Notes under the pieces: model-generated | Told to the model about the DNA's origin: nothing | The model's input: the letters and a program-made list of their open reading frames with translations, nothing else | Databases searched by the model: none | Origin: Phytopythium helicoides | Lineage: Eukaryota > Oomycota > Peronosporomycetes > Pythiales > Pythiaceae | Length of the DNA stretch: 64,000 nucleotides | Direction of reading: 5' to 3' | NCBI GenBank assembly: GCA_024867545.1 | Contig: JANFNE010000037.1 | Span: forward strand, 434,001 to 498,000 | Made by a program: the position numbers and the translations under genes | Shown here: positions 52,356 through 62,290 of the stretch, piece by piece | Layout: every line of letters begins with the position of its first letter | Numbering within the stretch: position 1 is the stretch's first letter

Positions 52356-52686
52356 AGCATTTTTTTTTCTAGTGTGAAAGCCCAGCTCTCCTTTTAGGTA
52401 AGCACCCTTTTTCCACACACAAGGAATATCGCGGGTGATTTGGTGACATCGCAGCCACCTTGGCTGAAGCTGCAGGTGTAGCTTCATTCGAAAGGATCGA
52501 ACTATCAAGGCTTAACACCCCACACGGACGATATTGCTGCACCTCTTTGCTATTGATTGTCAAGCTTATGTGATGACGAAGTTTTTAGTTGTGACTTCAA
52601 CAACGTTTGGTTGCTCATTCGCTTCTTGGTCTATGGTTGGAACACGGAGTCGAACATTTCCGCCTGTTTCTTTGCCTCCACGAAAC
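52356..52686. other. Spacer between ankyrin F and G
   Basis: Immediately precedes the promoter module of copy G. T-run at 52360-52369. No other feature. Confidence 0.5.
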
Positions 52687-52756
52687 ATGGCTACACTGCG
52701 TGAACAGATCCTTTCATTGGCTATTAACAATCCATTATCGTATCCTCATTGGCTGA
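52687..52756 (+). promoter_or_regulatory. Shared ankyrin promoter module, copy G
   Basis: ATGGCTACACTG at 52687, ATTGGCTATTAAC at 52716, ATTGGCTGA at 52748; ATG at 52809. Confidence 0.6.
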
Positions 52757-52808
52757 TATTGCTGCAGAGACTCTCGCCAACCACCAATGCTCAATTTGCG
52801 TCACAACC

Positions 52809-55226
52809 ATGGTGATGTTGGCATGGCCGCTCGAGCCCACGCTCACTGCCTCCGCCAACGCTGCCGCGACCGCCGAATCTGCTGCAATTGAAGCTCAAAG
52901 GCACGAGGACAGACCTGCCAAGTCTCAGCGCACAGCTCTCAACTCAGCGGCCACCTCGCCGCCGAGCCTTCCGCCGCTCACGAGCATCGCAGTCGTCTGC
53001 CGCAACGTTCCAAGTCTCAATGCGCTGCCGCACGTCGTGGATTTGATCAGCGAGTTTGTAGACGGATCGCAGAACTGGTTTCTGTCAGATGCTTGCGATG
53101 AGACGGGCTCGATTAGGCTGCTGAGGCGGCTTCGCATTCGAGAGCAGCTCGATCCGCTCATTGGAGATCCGTTCTTCAGAGACTGGCAGTTCAACCAGGC
53201 TGCGAACGAAGCGGCCGCCAACGGGAATCTAGAGGTGTTGAAATGGCTAGTGGCCGAGTACTCTCCTGGGAATGTCATGACCGAAGCTGTGCAGCGGGCC
53301 GCTGCAAGCGGTCATCTGGAGGTTGTCAAGTGGATGTACGAGGAGTACCCGTTCGCTCTTCTCGGTCTCGATGAGCTCAATCAGGCAGCGCAAACATCGA
53401 ACGTAGAGGTCGTCAAGTATCTCATTGCAAATCCTCCGCCTCCGGAGTATCGCCTGCAGCAGATAACTGGTTTCGAGTGGGAAGAGGAGGTACGCCGTCT
53501 CGTGCTGTTCGACGAAATGTTCTCGTTCGCCAGCCTCGAGTACCTCCAGTGGGCTGTTGAGAGCGGGTACACCGGAGATGGCTTCGGATTAACCTACGCA
53601 GTTGAAAGCTGCCGCCTTGATGTGGTTCAGTGGCTCGCTGGGTACATGGATCAAGTGTACAAGGTGGGTGGTGGCATTCGGATGGATTATGGGGAGCAGG
53701 ATGCATTACTAGAAGAGGGCGATAGCGATGATGAGCCGATTGAACTAGAAGACGAAGAGGAAGCAGATGGATTTCAAAATCAAGTGGAAGACCAAGCCCA
53801 GGAAAATGTTGTTGCTGAAGTCGCGGCTGAAGCCTTTGATGATGAGCACCAGGTAGGCAGGGAAGCCCGCAATCCAAATATTGAGGATGAAGCAAACGAT
53901 GTAGACGAGGACTCGTTTACGTTTCCTCAGATCATTACACTTGACCGATTGACCGGTCTCAATGCTCTGGAGGTTGTGAAATGGCTTCACGAGCAGAACT
54001 TCAGCTGGCTTCGCATTCGATCATCTACCCAAGCCATGGATGAAAATGCCGGACAAAACCTTGACCTGCTTAAGTGGTTGCACGAGAACCGAAGTGAAGG
54101 CTGCTCTTACCGAGCTATGGATCTTGCTGCCAGTTCTGGTAATCTGGAGGTGGTTCGCTGGCTACACGAGAATACGACAGCTGGGTGCTCACAGTATGCC
54201 ATGGACGATGCTGCCGAAGAAGGACACCTAGAGGTTGTGAAGTTTCTCCACGCTAATTCCGATGTAGGTTGCACGACTCGCGCGATGGATGGCGCAGCAC
54301 GGAATGGGCATCTGGAAATCGTAAAATTCTTGCATGAGAATCGCTCCGAAGGATGTACAACAAGCGCAATGGATGGTGCAGCCACTGCTGGCAATCTCGA
54401 AATGGTCACTTGGCTACATGAAAACAGGAAGGAAGGGATGAAGAAGTACCTTGCAGACTCTGTTGCTCGAGCAGGACACTTGGAGGTTTTGCGTTACCTT
54501 CTTGAGGTATGCGGCGAAACGTGCTCGCGCATGGCAATGGATGGAGCAGCTGCCAGAAATCGTTTCCATGTCGTCGAGTATCTTCATGACAACCGAAATG
54601 AGGGATGCACGACCCGGGCGATGGATGAAGCTGCAGAGAATGGATATCTGGTCATGGTCAAATGGCTCCACGAGAATCGATCGGAAGGATGTACAACTAG
54701 TGCGATGGACGGCGCGATTGCCCAGGGGCGTCTTCATGTAGTGAAATGGTTGTTCGAAAACCGAACCGAGGGAGGGTCGCCGAATGCTATTGATGCTGCC
54801 GCTGCGAACGGTCATCTAGACGTCGTTCGCTGGTTGACGCTTAATTGCCGGGGGCATGAATTCGCCCGATGCACAACTGAAGCAATCGATAGTGCGGCAA
54901 CTACTGGAGATTTGCGCATTGTCAAATGGCTGAAAGAGAATCGAAAGGAAGGCTGTACGGTGAAAGCCGTAGAAAATGCGATCGAAAGCCGCAACTTTGA
55001 AATGTTGCTTCTTCTGAACCAAAGCGTGGGGGTCCCAGACGACGCTGCAATCACCGCAATCCATGTTGGCGAACTGGAGATACTGCGGTGGATCATTTTC
55101 AACTATCCCAAGATATGCATTTTTGAAGACATGGTCGAGGCTGCTGAACACGGAGGGTCTCTCATTTCACGGTGGCTCCAGAATCGTGGATTCCGGGTCA
55201 GAGGCTCCGTCGCCCCACCAACTTAA
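52809..55226 (+). CDS. Ankyrin-repeat protein G, intact
   Basis: 805 residues, one exon, start MVMLAWPLEPTLTASAN. Leader LPPLTSIAVVCRNVPSLNAL and HVVDLISEFVDGSQNWFLSD. First ankyrin block about 130-215. The longest acidic linker of the family (about 300-375, EEGDSDDEPIELEDEEEADG). Second block about 410-765 with very regular units (SEGCTTSAMDGAATAGNLEM, VTWLHENRKEG). It keeps every frame and differs from E mainly in the linker and C-terminus (GFRVRGSVAPPT). Confidence 0.9.
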   Translation: MVMLAWPLEPTLTASANAAATAESAAIEAQRHEDRPAKSQRTALNSAATSPPSLPPLTSIAVVCRNVPSLNALPHVVDLISEFVDGSQNWFLSDACDETGSIRLLRRLRIREQLDPLIGDPFFRDWQFNQAANEAAANGNLEVLKWLVAEYSPGNVMTEAVQRAAASGHLEVVKWMYEEYPFALLGLDELNQAAQTSNVEVVKYLIANPPPPEYRLQQITGFEWEEEVRRLVLFDEMFSFASLEYLQWAVESGYTGDGFGLTYAVESCRLDVVQWLAGYMDQVYKVGGGIRMDYGEQDALLEEGDSDDEPIELEDEEEADGFQNQVEDQAQENVVAEVAAEAFDDEHQVGREARNPNIEDEANDVDEDSFTFPQIITLDRLTGLNALEVVKWLHEQNFSWLRIRSSTQAMDENAGQNLDLLKWLHENRSEGCSYRAMDLAASSGNLEVVRWLHENTTAGCSQYAMDDAAEEGHLEVVKFLHANSDVGCTTRAMDGAARNGHLEIVKFLHENRSEGCTTSAMDGAATAGNLEMVTWLHENRKEGMKKYLADSVARAGHLEVLRYLLEVCGETCSRMAMDGAAARNRFHVVEYLHDNRNEGCTTRAMDEAAENGYLVMVKWLHENRSEGCTTSAMDGAIAQGRLHVVKWLFENRTEGGSPNAIDAAAANGHLDVVRWLTLNCRGHEFARCTTEAIDSAATTGDLRIVKWLKENRKEGCTVKAVENAIESRNFEMLLLLNQSVGVPDDAAITAIHVGELEILRWIIFNYPKICIFEDMVEAAEHGGSLISRWLQNRGFRVRGSVAPPT

Positions 55227-56148
55227 GCCAAGGGCACAGCACAGAAAGCAGGACAACTTTGACAGGGGGAAGAGGAACCAATATCGTGACTCGCGCGAGC
55301 TGTAACACAGCACCAGATTGCCGTGCCACAAGCCTTCGTTAGCATACACGCAACGTCATCCGAGCGTAGAAAAGGATCCTGGATGAGACAAGGTTTGAAA
55401 CGACGAAACCATCGCACGATCATCAATGCAATCTCCCGGGCTGTGTTGCCCTGCTCTGATGTTCCTCCCGTAGTTGCCTGCGTGCTCGTGTGCTTTGTAC
55501 TTCCACAACTCCGGGCCATCTGTACCAGTGTTACTGTTCAATATCCAGCCAAGGTCTGCACGCCAACTGCGTTTCCCCGACCGAATCTCGTCGCCACGCT
55601 TCCCACCGGGAAGCACGCGATGGGAACCGGACTTTACCCTGCCTCTCACTACATGTATATTGCCATTAAAGCTGCAGTCATGCGAGGAGAGCAGGTAAGT
55701 TGATCAATGTGTGCGGCTGGGATTCGCGAAGACGCAATGCTTGTTAGTCATCAGGCGACCCGAGAAATAACATCACGGAAAGTAATCCTCTCTACTGTCA
55801 TAGTTGAGCCGTTTCTCGCAGCTTACCATCGCCACTCGTAGCATGTTTTCATACTTCGCCAAACCTGCCGAAGCGCATATGAGCTCCTCGAAGCGGGCAT
55901 TACTCGCGACTTGAACACTCACGCCAACACCTGCCACGCTCTTACGCGTCTCACGTAGCACGTGACACTGCTGCAGTCTTGATGGAGCTTCCTTGAGGGC
56001 CTCATGCGACCCAACTGCATAACCAGACCACCAGAACTGGACAGCGTTCTGCTACTGCCGGCGCCTCCGTTCGAACGTCAGGCGTTCATTCCTCAATTCG
56101 CCTTCAGCCCCACAGACCAGCCCTCCTCCACGCGTCTGTATCTCCACC
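55227..56148. other. Intergenic region
   Basis: Overlapping short frames on both strands without recognisable product. The right end is the promoter of the first peroxygenase gene. Confidence 0.5.
56086..56100 (+). promoter_or_regulatory. Oomycete initiator-like element
   Basis: TCATTCCTCAATTCG, 49 bases before the ATG of the peroxygenase, matches the oomycete Inr plus flanking promoter region pattern (TCATTYY...CAATTT). Confidence 0.5.
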
Positions 56149-56874
56149 ATGTTCGCCCGCATCCTGTCGCTCGCACTCGTCGCGCTCTCCGCTTCCTCCT
56201 CGGCTGCTCTCGAAGTCGGCGAGTACTACCGCCCGTCGGGTGACGAGGTGTCAGGCATCCCTGGCACGACTGCTGCCTACCGCCGCTCGCCATGCCCGGC
56301 ACTCAACACGCTGGCCAACCACGGCTACCTGCCGCGCAACGGCCAGAACATCACGCGCACTGCGCTGGCCGAGGCCATCGAGAACGTGTACAACATCGGC
56401 TCTGGCGTGGCGGCCATCCTCGTGGCGCAGGTGCCCGAGACCACGACGCTCGACTACCTCAGCACGCACAATGTGATCGAGCATGATGCGTCGCTCGCGC
56501 ACGCTGATGCCTACTACGGCTACAACCCCATGAACGTGAGCACGGAGCTGGCTGAGGACCTGTTCTCACGAGCTGGTAGTGACGGACTGCTCACGGACGC
56601 CATCGTCGCAAAGGCGCGCAAGGATCGCGGCAACTCGTGCAACGCCAACAACCCGGAGTGCACGTACGGCGTCAAGGCGCAGACGCTCGCGTTCCTCGAA
56701 GCCTCGGTGCTCGTCATGGCGCTGGGCACGGGCGACTCCATCTCGGTCGACCACGCTCGCAGCTTCATCATCGACGAGAAGATCCCGGACGACTACACTA
56801 AGCCCTCGGAGGTCGTCGGCGTTGCCCCGCTACTGGCTCGCGCTGCCAAGCTCAAGGCGCTGTCGCTCTTTTAG
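56149..56874 (+). CDS. Secreted heme-thiolate peroxidase/peroxygenase 1
   Basis: 241 residues with a signal peptide (MFARILSLALVALSASSSAA). Peroxidase_2 (chloroperoxidase/UPO) marks: YRRSPCPALNTLANHGYLPR, where the Cys of PCP is the axial heme thiolate ligand, and NVIEHDASLAHAD, the acid-base EHD motif. C-terminal FLEASVLVMALGTGDSISVD. Length fits the short UPO group common in oomycetes and fungi. N-glycosylation sites NIT and NVS are present. Expected to use H2O2 to oxygenate or halogenate substrates outside the cell. First of a tandem pair. Confidence 0.88.
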   Translation: MFARILSLALVALSASSSAALEVGEYYRPSGDEVSGIPGTTAAYRRSPCPALNTLANHGYLPRNGQNITRTALAEAIENVYNIGSGVAAILVAQVPETTTLDYLSTHNVIEHDASLAHADAYYGYNPMNVSTELAEDLFSRAGSDGLLTDAIVAKARKDRGNSCNANNPECTYGVKAQTLAFLEASVLVMALGTGDSISVDHARSFIIDEKIPDDYTKPSEVVGVAPLLARAAKLKALSLF

Positions 56875-57482
56875 ATTCGAGGAGTTGCTTAGTGTTTGGA
56901 GTGCGAGCGCGGGGAAGGAATCTCGCCTCTCGCCTCCAGCGTGACGTCAAATAGGAGTATCAACCACACAATCGAGTTCTTTTCAACGAGCAAAGTGTTC
57001 ATTGTGCATTGAGCCCGAACCACTTGATTTCGTGTTGAATTGCGCCGCCGTTCCAACAGGATGGTGAGTGGCGATTCATCATCGAGTGATCGCGGTTTTG
57101 CGTGCGTGGATAGCCGCGATCTAGTGCCTTCACGCTGCCAAATGGCGCCGAGCAGGGCCTTTACGCACTTCCTTCGAGCTCTAGATGCCATCCTGAAGCT
57201 CGGGAGGCTCTCATGTCCGAACGTCTCACATAGCGCGGGCACGTCCGTTGCAAATGCCATCGCAAGTTTCATAATTGGCCGACGCGAAGAACACGATCAC
57301 GATGATGTCTTTGTTTTGGTGATCTGCCATGCTCGCCGTCCGCTTGTCAATCGAGAACGCATGGCCAAGGGCTATCCACTGGCAGTTCTCTGCCTGTTTA
57401 CTTGTGCAGTGTGCTTTACGTAGTCCAAGCAGCAGTCCCCAACTCGCCCCGTTTGGTGCAAGTACCCCACAGCAAGGTTCTC
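56875..57482. other. Spacer between the peroxygenase genes
   Basis: Not visibly similar to the region upstream of the first copy. A plus-strand frame at 57040-57423 is open but has no family features. Confidence 0.5.
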
Positions 57483-58214
57483 ATGCTCTCCAAGATTTTC
57501 TTTGCGTTGACTGCCGTCGTGGCAGCTGCGGCGTCCTCCGCCTCGGCACTAGAGGTCGGCGAGTACTACCGCCCTACCGGCGACGAAGTGTCGGGATTTG
57601 CCGGCACGACTGCTGCCTACCGCCGCTCGCCGTGTCCAGGGCTCAATACCCTCGCCAACCACGGCTACCTGCCTCGCAATGGGCAGAACATCACGAGCGA
57701 CACGCTCTCCGACGTGCTCATGAGTGTCTACAACCTGGACCTCGTGGCAGCGCAGATCCTGGTCAACCAGGTCCCGAGCACCTTCTCGCTCGACTACCTG
57801 GGCACGCACAACCTGCTCGAGCACGACGCGTCGCTCACACACAGGGACTTTTACTTCGGCGACAACCCCATGAGCGCCAATGAGACGCTGGCCGACGACT
57901 TTTTCTCTCGAGCAGACGACAACGGCATGCTCGGTCTCAGTGCCGTGGCATCGACGCGCAGAGACCGCGCGAGCGAGTGCCAAGCCAACAACCCGGAGTG
58001 CAAGGTGACGCTCAAGAACACGCGGACGGCGTTTCTAGAGGCCTCGGTGCTGCTGCTCATCATGGGCGGCGGGGACTCGATCTCGGTCGAGCACGCGAAG
58101 AGCTTCATCCTGAGCGAGAAGTTCCCGGACGATTGGGAGAAGCCCGTGATCCCCGTGACTGTGGCCCAGGTGCTCGCGACCACGAGCACACTCATCACGC
58201 TCTCGCTGGTATGA
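57483..58214 (+). CDS. Secreted heme-thiolate peroxidase/peroxygenase 2
   Basis: 243 residues, paralog of the preceding gene. The ATG at 57483 starts the signal peptide MLSKIFFALTAVVAAAASSA. It keeps SPCPGLNTLANHGYLPRNGQ and LLEHDASLTHRD, so both the thiolate ligand and the EHD motif are intact. Differences cluster in the signal peptide and the C-terminal third (NNPECKVTLKNTRTAFLEAS, SLV at the end). The tandem arrangement and same orientation indicate local duplication. Confidence 0.88.
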   Translation: MLSKIFFALTAVVAAAASSASALEVGEYYRPTGDEVSGFAGTTAAYRRSPCPGLNTLANHGYLPRNGQNITSDTLSDVLMSVYNLDLVAAQILVNQVPSTFSLDYLGTHNLLEHDASLTHRDFYFGDNPMSANETLADDFFSRADDNGMLGLSAVASTRRDRASECQANNPECKVTLKNTRTAFLEASVLLLIMGGGDSISVEHAKSFILSEKFPDDWEKPVIPVTVAQVLATTSTLITLSLV

Positions 58215-59285
58215 CAGACGGACAGCTCGTGAGACAGCTAGAGCTGCGCTTGCGGGATTGATTTCTTTCGTGTAGCCGTCGTGGTTGGTCTAGATAGATT
58301 CAATGGAGAGCGAATGTTGGTGTTGTTTGCGTTGAAGCGAGTTCGTCAGTCGCAGCCTGTGGATGGCAGCAATGCCAATTGGGAAATCCACTCGAAAGTA
58401 TCAAGCAAGATCTCTCTCTCTCTCTCGAGACCGCCGCAACGGTGCATCCTGTGTTTCATTCTTCAACTCGCCATGTTGTACCCGAAGAGGGAGACGTGCC
58501 GCGTTTACTCGATGGCATTATATCGCCAGCGAGCCACTCGCGCGCCTTGATTTCTCAATCCAAGACGGGCGGCGGCCGAGTACTATGTGCACCAAGTGGC
58601 TGGAGATCATTTCAGCGTCCGCTCCTCCTTTCTCCTTCGCGGTGCACCGGTGGATTTTGGTGAAAACGAGTTCTTACGCTCCGCAGCATGAGGTGCATTT
58701 CGATTCGAATCTCTATACACTAACACGGCGCATAACGTCATTAGCAGCCTACTTATTCCGGACCATCGACTCAGAAAATCCAGCGTGGCACTGGGGGCTG
58801 TGATATCACAGGCGCGAAATTTTCGTGGTGCCTCGAATCTCGCCAACTCAGTGTTCTATGTTTGCCTCACTATGCTTTTATCCTGGATCAGGTCGCCTAA
58901 ATGCACTGAGTTAGTACAGTCACTTGGAGCGTAGTGATGTCATTTCGTCAGTGCGCATCCCCGCCCGCTTCAACAAGCACGAGTCGCCCGTGACGCGCGC
59001 TGCTGGCCGCACGTTTGCTTGGAAGAGCGTGGGATGCGCGTCGTTGAACCATCACAGACGTGCTCAACACGTGCTCCATGCAACTCGTGATGACCGTTTG
59101 GAGAGACCGAGGAGGCGACTGTGCAGTGCGTCGTCTCCAGCCACCTGGCCGCAACCGGAGCAAGCCACTGTTTACGCAGAGCCCCTCACGCTGGTCGCCA
59201 TGTCAGCCTGTGGTCGGTCGGTCTCACTTTTCGATTCTCCTCGTGGAGCTCCGGGCGTCTGCACTCCTCCACCGCCACTCATACC
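58215..59285. other. Long intergenic region
   Basis: Contains a (CT)n run at 58410-58426. No supported gene. Upstream sequence of the Myb gene. Confidence 0.5.
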
Positions 59286-59955
59286 ATGACCATCACCTCG
59301 AGCGTGCTGAGCGACCTGTTCACCTGACGGCCACCAGCCGATCCGCATCTCGCCGCTGTCCCCGCGGCCGACGAACGGCGCCTCCAGCCGACCCACGCGC
59401 AGCTACGTGGGCGTCGACGGGCTGCGACGCAAACGCACCAACCTATGGTCCCCGGACGAGCACGAGCGGTTCCTCGAGGGCCTCGAGCGGTTCCCCAAGG
59501 GCCCGTGGAGGCTCATCGCCGGCCACGTAGGCAGCAAGAGCACGCGCCAGACCATGACGCACGCGCAAAAGTACCGGCAGAAGATCCTGCGCCGCAAGAA
59601 GAAGGTTGCGGCGCTCGCCATCGGCAAGACCTCCACCACTGCCTCCAGTAAGCGCTCGACGTCCAGCGAGGCGTCGGCACACCGCCCTCGGAGCGCGTCC
59701 ATCTCTAGCTCATCAAGCTCCACCAGCTCGGAGGTGAGCTCCTCGCCGCTCAACAGCCCCGCGGTGGGACCCGAGTACGACGCCGACCTCACGCTGCTCG
59801 CGTCCTTCCTGGACGAGCTCGAGCCGCTTGAGTTCATGAGCGAGAGCATGAGCGTCGACACGCCCGTCTGGCAACAGGAGCAGTCGCCGTGCGACGTGTC
59901 GTGGGAGTCGATGCTCGCGTGGCCCGTCACCAAGGCACTCGACGTGCAATTTTGA
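59286..59955 (+). CDS. Myb-like SHAQKYF-class transcription factor, one-base insertion
   Basis: From the ATG at 59286 (MTITSSVLSDLFT) a surplus T at about 59327 (ACCTGAC) creates TGA. Ignoring it gives 222 residues that run straight into DGHQPIRISPLSPRPTNGAS and the Myb domain RRKRTNLWSPDEHERFLEGL, FPKGPWRLIAGHVGSKSTRQ, MTHAQKYRQK. The final HAQKY helix is the hallmark of the single-repeat SHAQKYF class (THAQKYRQ here). A basic patch (ILRRKKKVAA) may be a nuclear signal. Ser-rich middle and acidic end (LASFLDELEPLEFMSESMSV) resemble an activation domain. Convergent with the aldo-keto reductase. Confidence 0.8.
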
Positions 59956-60221
59956 ATCCTCCCTCAACCCACCACCTCAAAGTAGAAGAACCGCGTGTAG
60001 ATAGCGTTGTTAGTATGACATGGAGTCCATGTACCGAGAACGAGCAATCGCAATATAAAGTATGAACCACCCTCCTCTCCTCAGCATCTCGCAACAGCAA
60101 ATGTGCACCAGTGCTTTCTAAAACCCCGCGTGAGATTTTGACACCAAGTAGAGCTATGCACAACTGCACACCACGGCTTTCATCAAACCCAAGCACAAAT
60201 TTGATTGCAAGTTGGTCCTAT

Positions 60222-61055
60222 CTAGACTGGATGCTCCGTGATCGGGTCCCAGCACGTCACGAAGTAGCTGTCCAGACCGTCCAGCCTCTCCATCTGATCC
60301 GAAGTCAGCTTCACGCTCGCAGCACCAAAGTTCTCCGCGATGCGAGACGCCGTCACCGACTTGGGCAAAGCCACAAAACCCTTCGCCACACTCCACGCCA
60401 CCAACACCTGCGCACAAGTCGCGTTCGCCTCCACTGCCACTGCCTGCAACGTGCGGTCATGCATCTTCTGGGCTCGTGCCAGCGGCGAGTATGCCTCCAT
60501 GATGATACCGTGCTGCTCGCAGTACTTGACCGTGTCGGTTCGCGCAAGCCACGGGTGGAGTTCGACCTGGTTGACCGCGGGTTTGACGCGCCAGGTTTGT
60601 GCTAGCTTGGCGAGGTGTTTTTCTCCGAAGTTGGAGACTCCGATGTCTCGCACGAGTCCTTCACTTTGCAAGTTTTCGAGTGCTCGCCATGCATCCGCGC
60701 GTCCACGGCTAGCAGATGGCGAATGCAGCAAGTACAAATCGATGTATCCGAGTCCAAGCTTCTTGTTGCTCTCGCGAACAGCATGGACAACGGAGTCGTA
60801 GTTGTACGTCCCCATGTAAACCTTGCTGGTGACGAAAATCTCATCTCGCGGAATACCCGAGTCTCGAATGGCGCGACCGACGTCCGCTTCATTGCGGTAC
60901 ATCATCGCCGTGTCGATGTGGCGGTATCCAACCCGAAGTGCTTCACGGACGGCGTCGTACGTCTCACGTCCAGGCTCGCTTTGGAAAACGCCGAAGCCGA
61001 TGACTGGCATGTTGGCCCCACTCGGCAGTGTCTTGTAAGCGATCTGGGCGCTCAT
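60222..61055 (-). CDS. Aldo/keto reductase
   Basis: 277 residues from the ATG at 61055 (MSAQIAYKTLPSG), intronless. AKR features: MPVIGFGVFQSEPGRE, HIDTAMMYRNEADVGRAI with catalytic Asp and Tyr, EIFVTSKVYMG with Lys, YIDLYLLHSP with His, giving the full D-Y-K-H tetrad. Also LVRDIGVSNFGEKHLAKLAQ, NQVELHPWL, and cofactor-binding ALPKSVTASRIAENF. NADPH-dependent reduction of aldehydes or ketones is expected; the substrate cannot be told. Slightly short compared with typical AKRs, with a C-terminus ending SYFVTCWDPITEHPV. The open frame upstream of this ATG has no supported start. Confidence 0.88.
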   Translation of the reverse strand: MSAQIAYKTLPSGANMPVIGFGVFQSEPGRETYDAVREALRVGYRHIDTAMMYRNEADVGRAIRDSGIPRDEIFVTSKVYMGTYNYDSVVHAVRESNKKLGLGYIDLYLLHSPSASRGRADAWRALENLQSEGLVRDIGVSNFGEKHLAKLAQTWRVKPAVNQVELHPWLARTDTVKYCEQHGIIMEAYSPLARAQKMHDRTLQAVAVEANATCAQVLVAWSVAKGFVALPKSVTASRIAENFGAASVKLTSDQMERLDGLDSYFVTCWDPITEHPV

Positions 61056-61316
61056 GGCGGCGGGAAGGAGAAGTGAGCAGGCGATGGGGATTTGAGGAGT
61101 GACAGAGAGCTTTGCACATAGAGAAATGCTGGATTGATGACGGGCTGGTGTTGTTGACGCTACAAGCTCCAGCGAGTGCAGACACGTGTGCAAGTGCGCG
61201 CATGAGAAGCATACGAGTGTGTAAATCGGATTACGAGCTCGCACGCATGATGCGGCGTGCTCTGCGACACCAGACGAGGACTACGGGGCCGAGGCTGGCC
61301 GCGACCGAGCGGACGC

Positions 61317-62290
61317 TTAGAGATACTTGATCTTGCGGCCGTGCAGCGGCTGCGTGGGGCGGTTGTTGCTGCCGTCGTCCGTCTCGGGCAGCTCCTTGTA
61401 GCTCTCGAGCAGGCGCTCGTATTGCCGCGGAGAGATGGACAGCGGGTTGTTGAGCACCCACCAGTCGACCGTCTCGGAGCACGGCGGCGTCGTGAGGCTG
61501 CCTGGGTAGTTGAACAAATGACTGCGCCTCACGAGGTGGCGCAGCGTGTCGACGTAGTTGTCACTGCTCCACCACGAGCGTTAGCTCTCCTCCATTTGTT
61601 TGGTACGCAAACAACCACAGACGTACTCGATGGTGACGGCCACGGTCGAGTTCTCCACGCCCTGGCTCATGGTGTCGAGCACCGTGTTGAACCACGGGTT
61701 CTCCTCGGCGCCCTCTTCGGCGTTGAGCAGCAGCCCGGTGACCAGCAGATCCGATCCGCCGGCGATCTGGTGCACGAAGTGGACCTCGCCGGCGTAGTGA
61801 TGGCCGTTGATGGTGTGCTCGGACGTGGCGTGCACGTGGAACTGCAGCATGTCGTACGACGAGCCGAGCACGTCGTCGTCGTTGCGCACCTGGACCTGGC
61901 ACTCTGTCACGGATGGCAGCCGTCAGCCTCTACGTCTAGCAGCGAGCGAGGAGACTCAAGGCCTCACGCACTGTTATTCTCGGTGCGTAGCACCCACTTG
62001 AACACCTCGCCGAGCTTCTTGAGGTTGAAGTCGTAGCAGTTGCCCGAGAACTTGAGCGGCACGCGGCTGCGGGTGCCCCACAGGTCGACGATGTCTGCGT
62101 TGCTCCGGTCCTGCGGCAGGTTCACGGGCGACTGGCGATCGCCGTTGCACGCCGAGTATCCGCTGCCCCAGGATAGCGGGCCGAGCGAGTCAGGGTCGTT
62201 TTCGTGGTAGCTCCACGCGGGGTCGGCGTTGGCGGCGCCTACGACCGCCGCGGCGACCAGGAGAGCGGCTCGAAGACCAGACCAGACCAT
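61317..62290 (-). CDS. Secreted alpha-carbonic anhydrase
   Basis: Three exons, introns 61971-61901 (GTGCGT...GACAG) and 61626-61564 (GTACGT...GCTAAC...CAG), 279 residues. Signal peptide MVWSGLRAALLVAAAVVGAA. Alpha-CA marks: CNGDRQSPVNLP; zinc histidines in QFHVHATSEHT and AGEVHFVH; RSHLFNYPGSLTTPPCSETV; WWVLNNPLSIS; final NNRPTQPLHGRKI. The site is complete. Hydrates CO2 outside the cell or in the periplasm-like space. Two Cys in the expected disulfide positions (YSACNG and TPPCSE). The exact donor of intron 2 (ATCGA then GTACGT) was chosen because only it keeps the frame and gives a branch point. Confidence 0.92.

Noticed and set aside
40877..59327. Programmed frameshifting at CC-T-GA sites
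   Set aside because: No slippery heptamer or downstream structure, and the genes involved (ribosomal protein, folate enzyme) are not known to use it. Consensus error is simpler.
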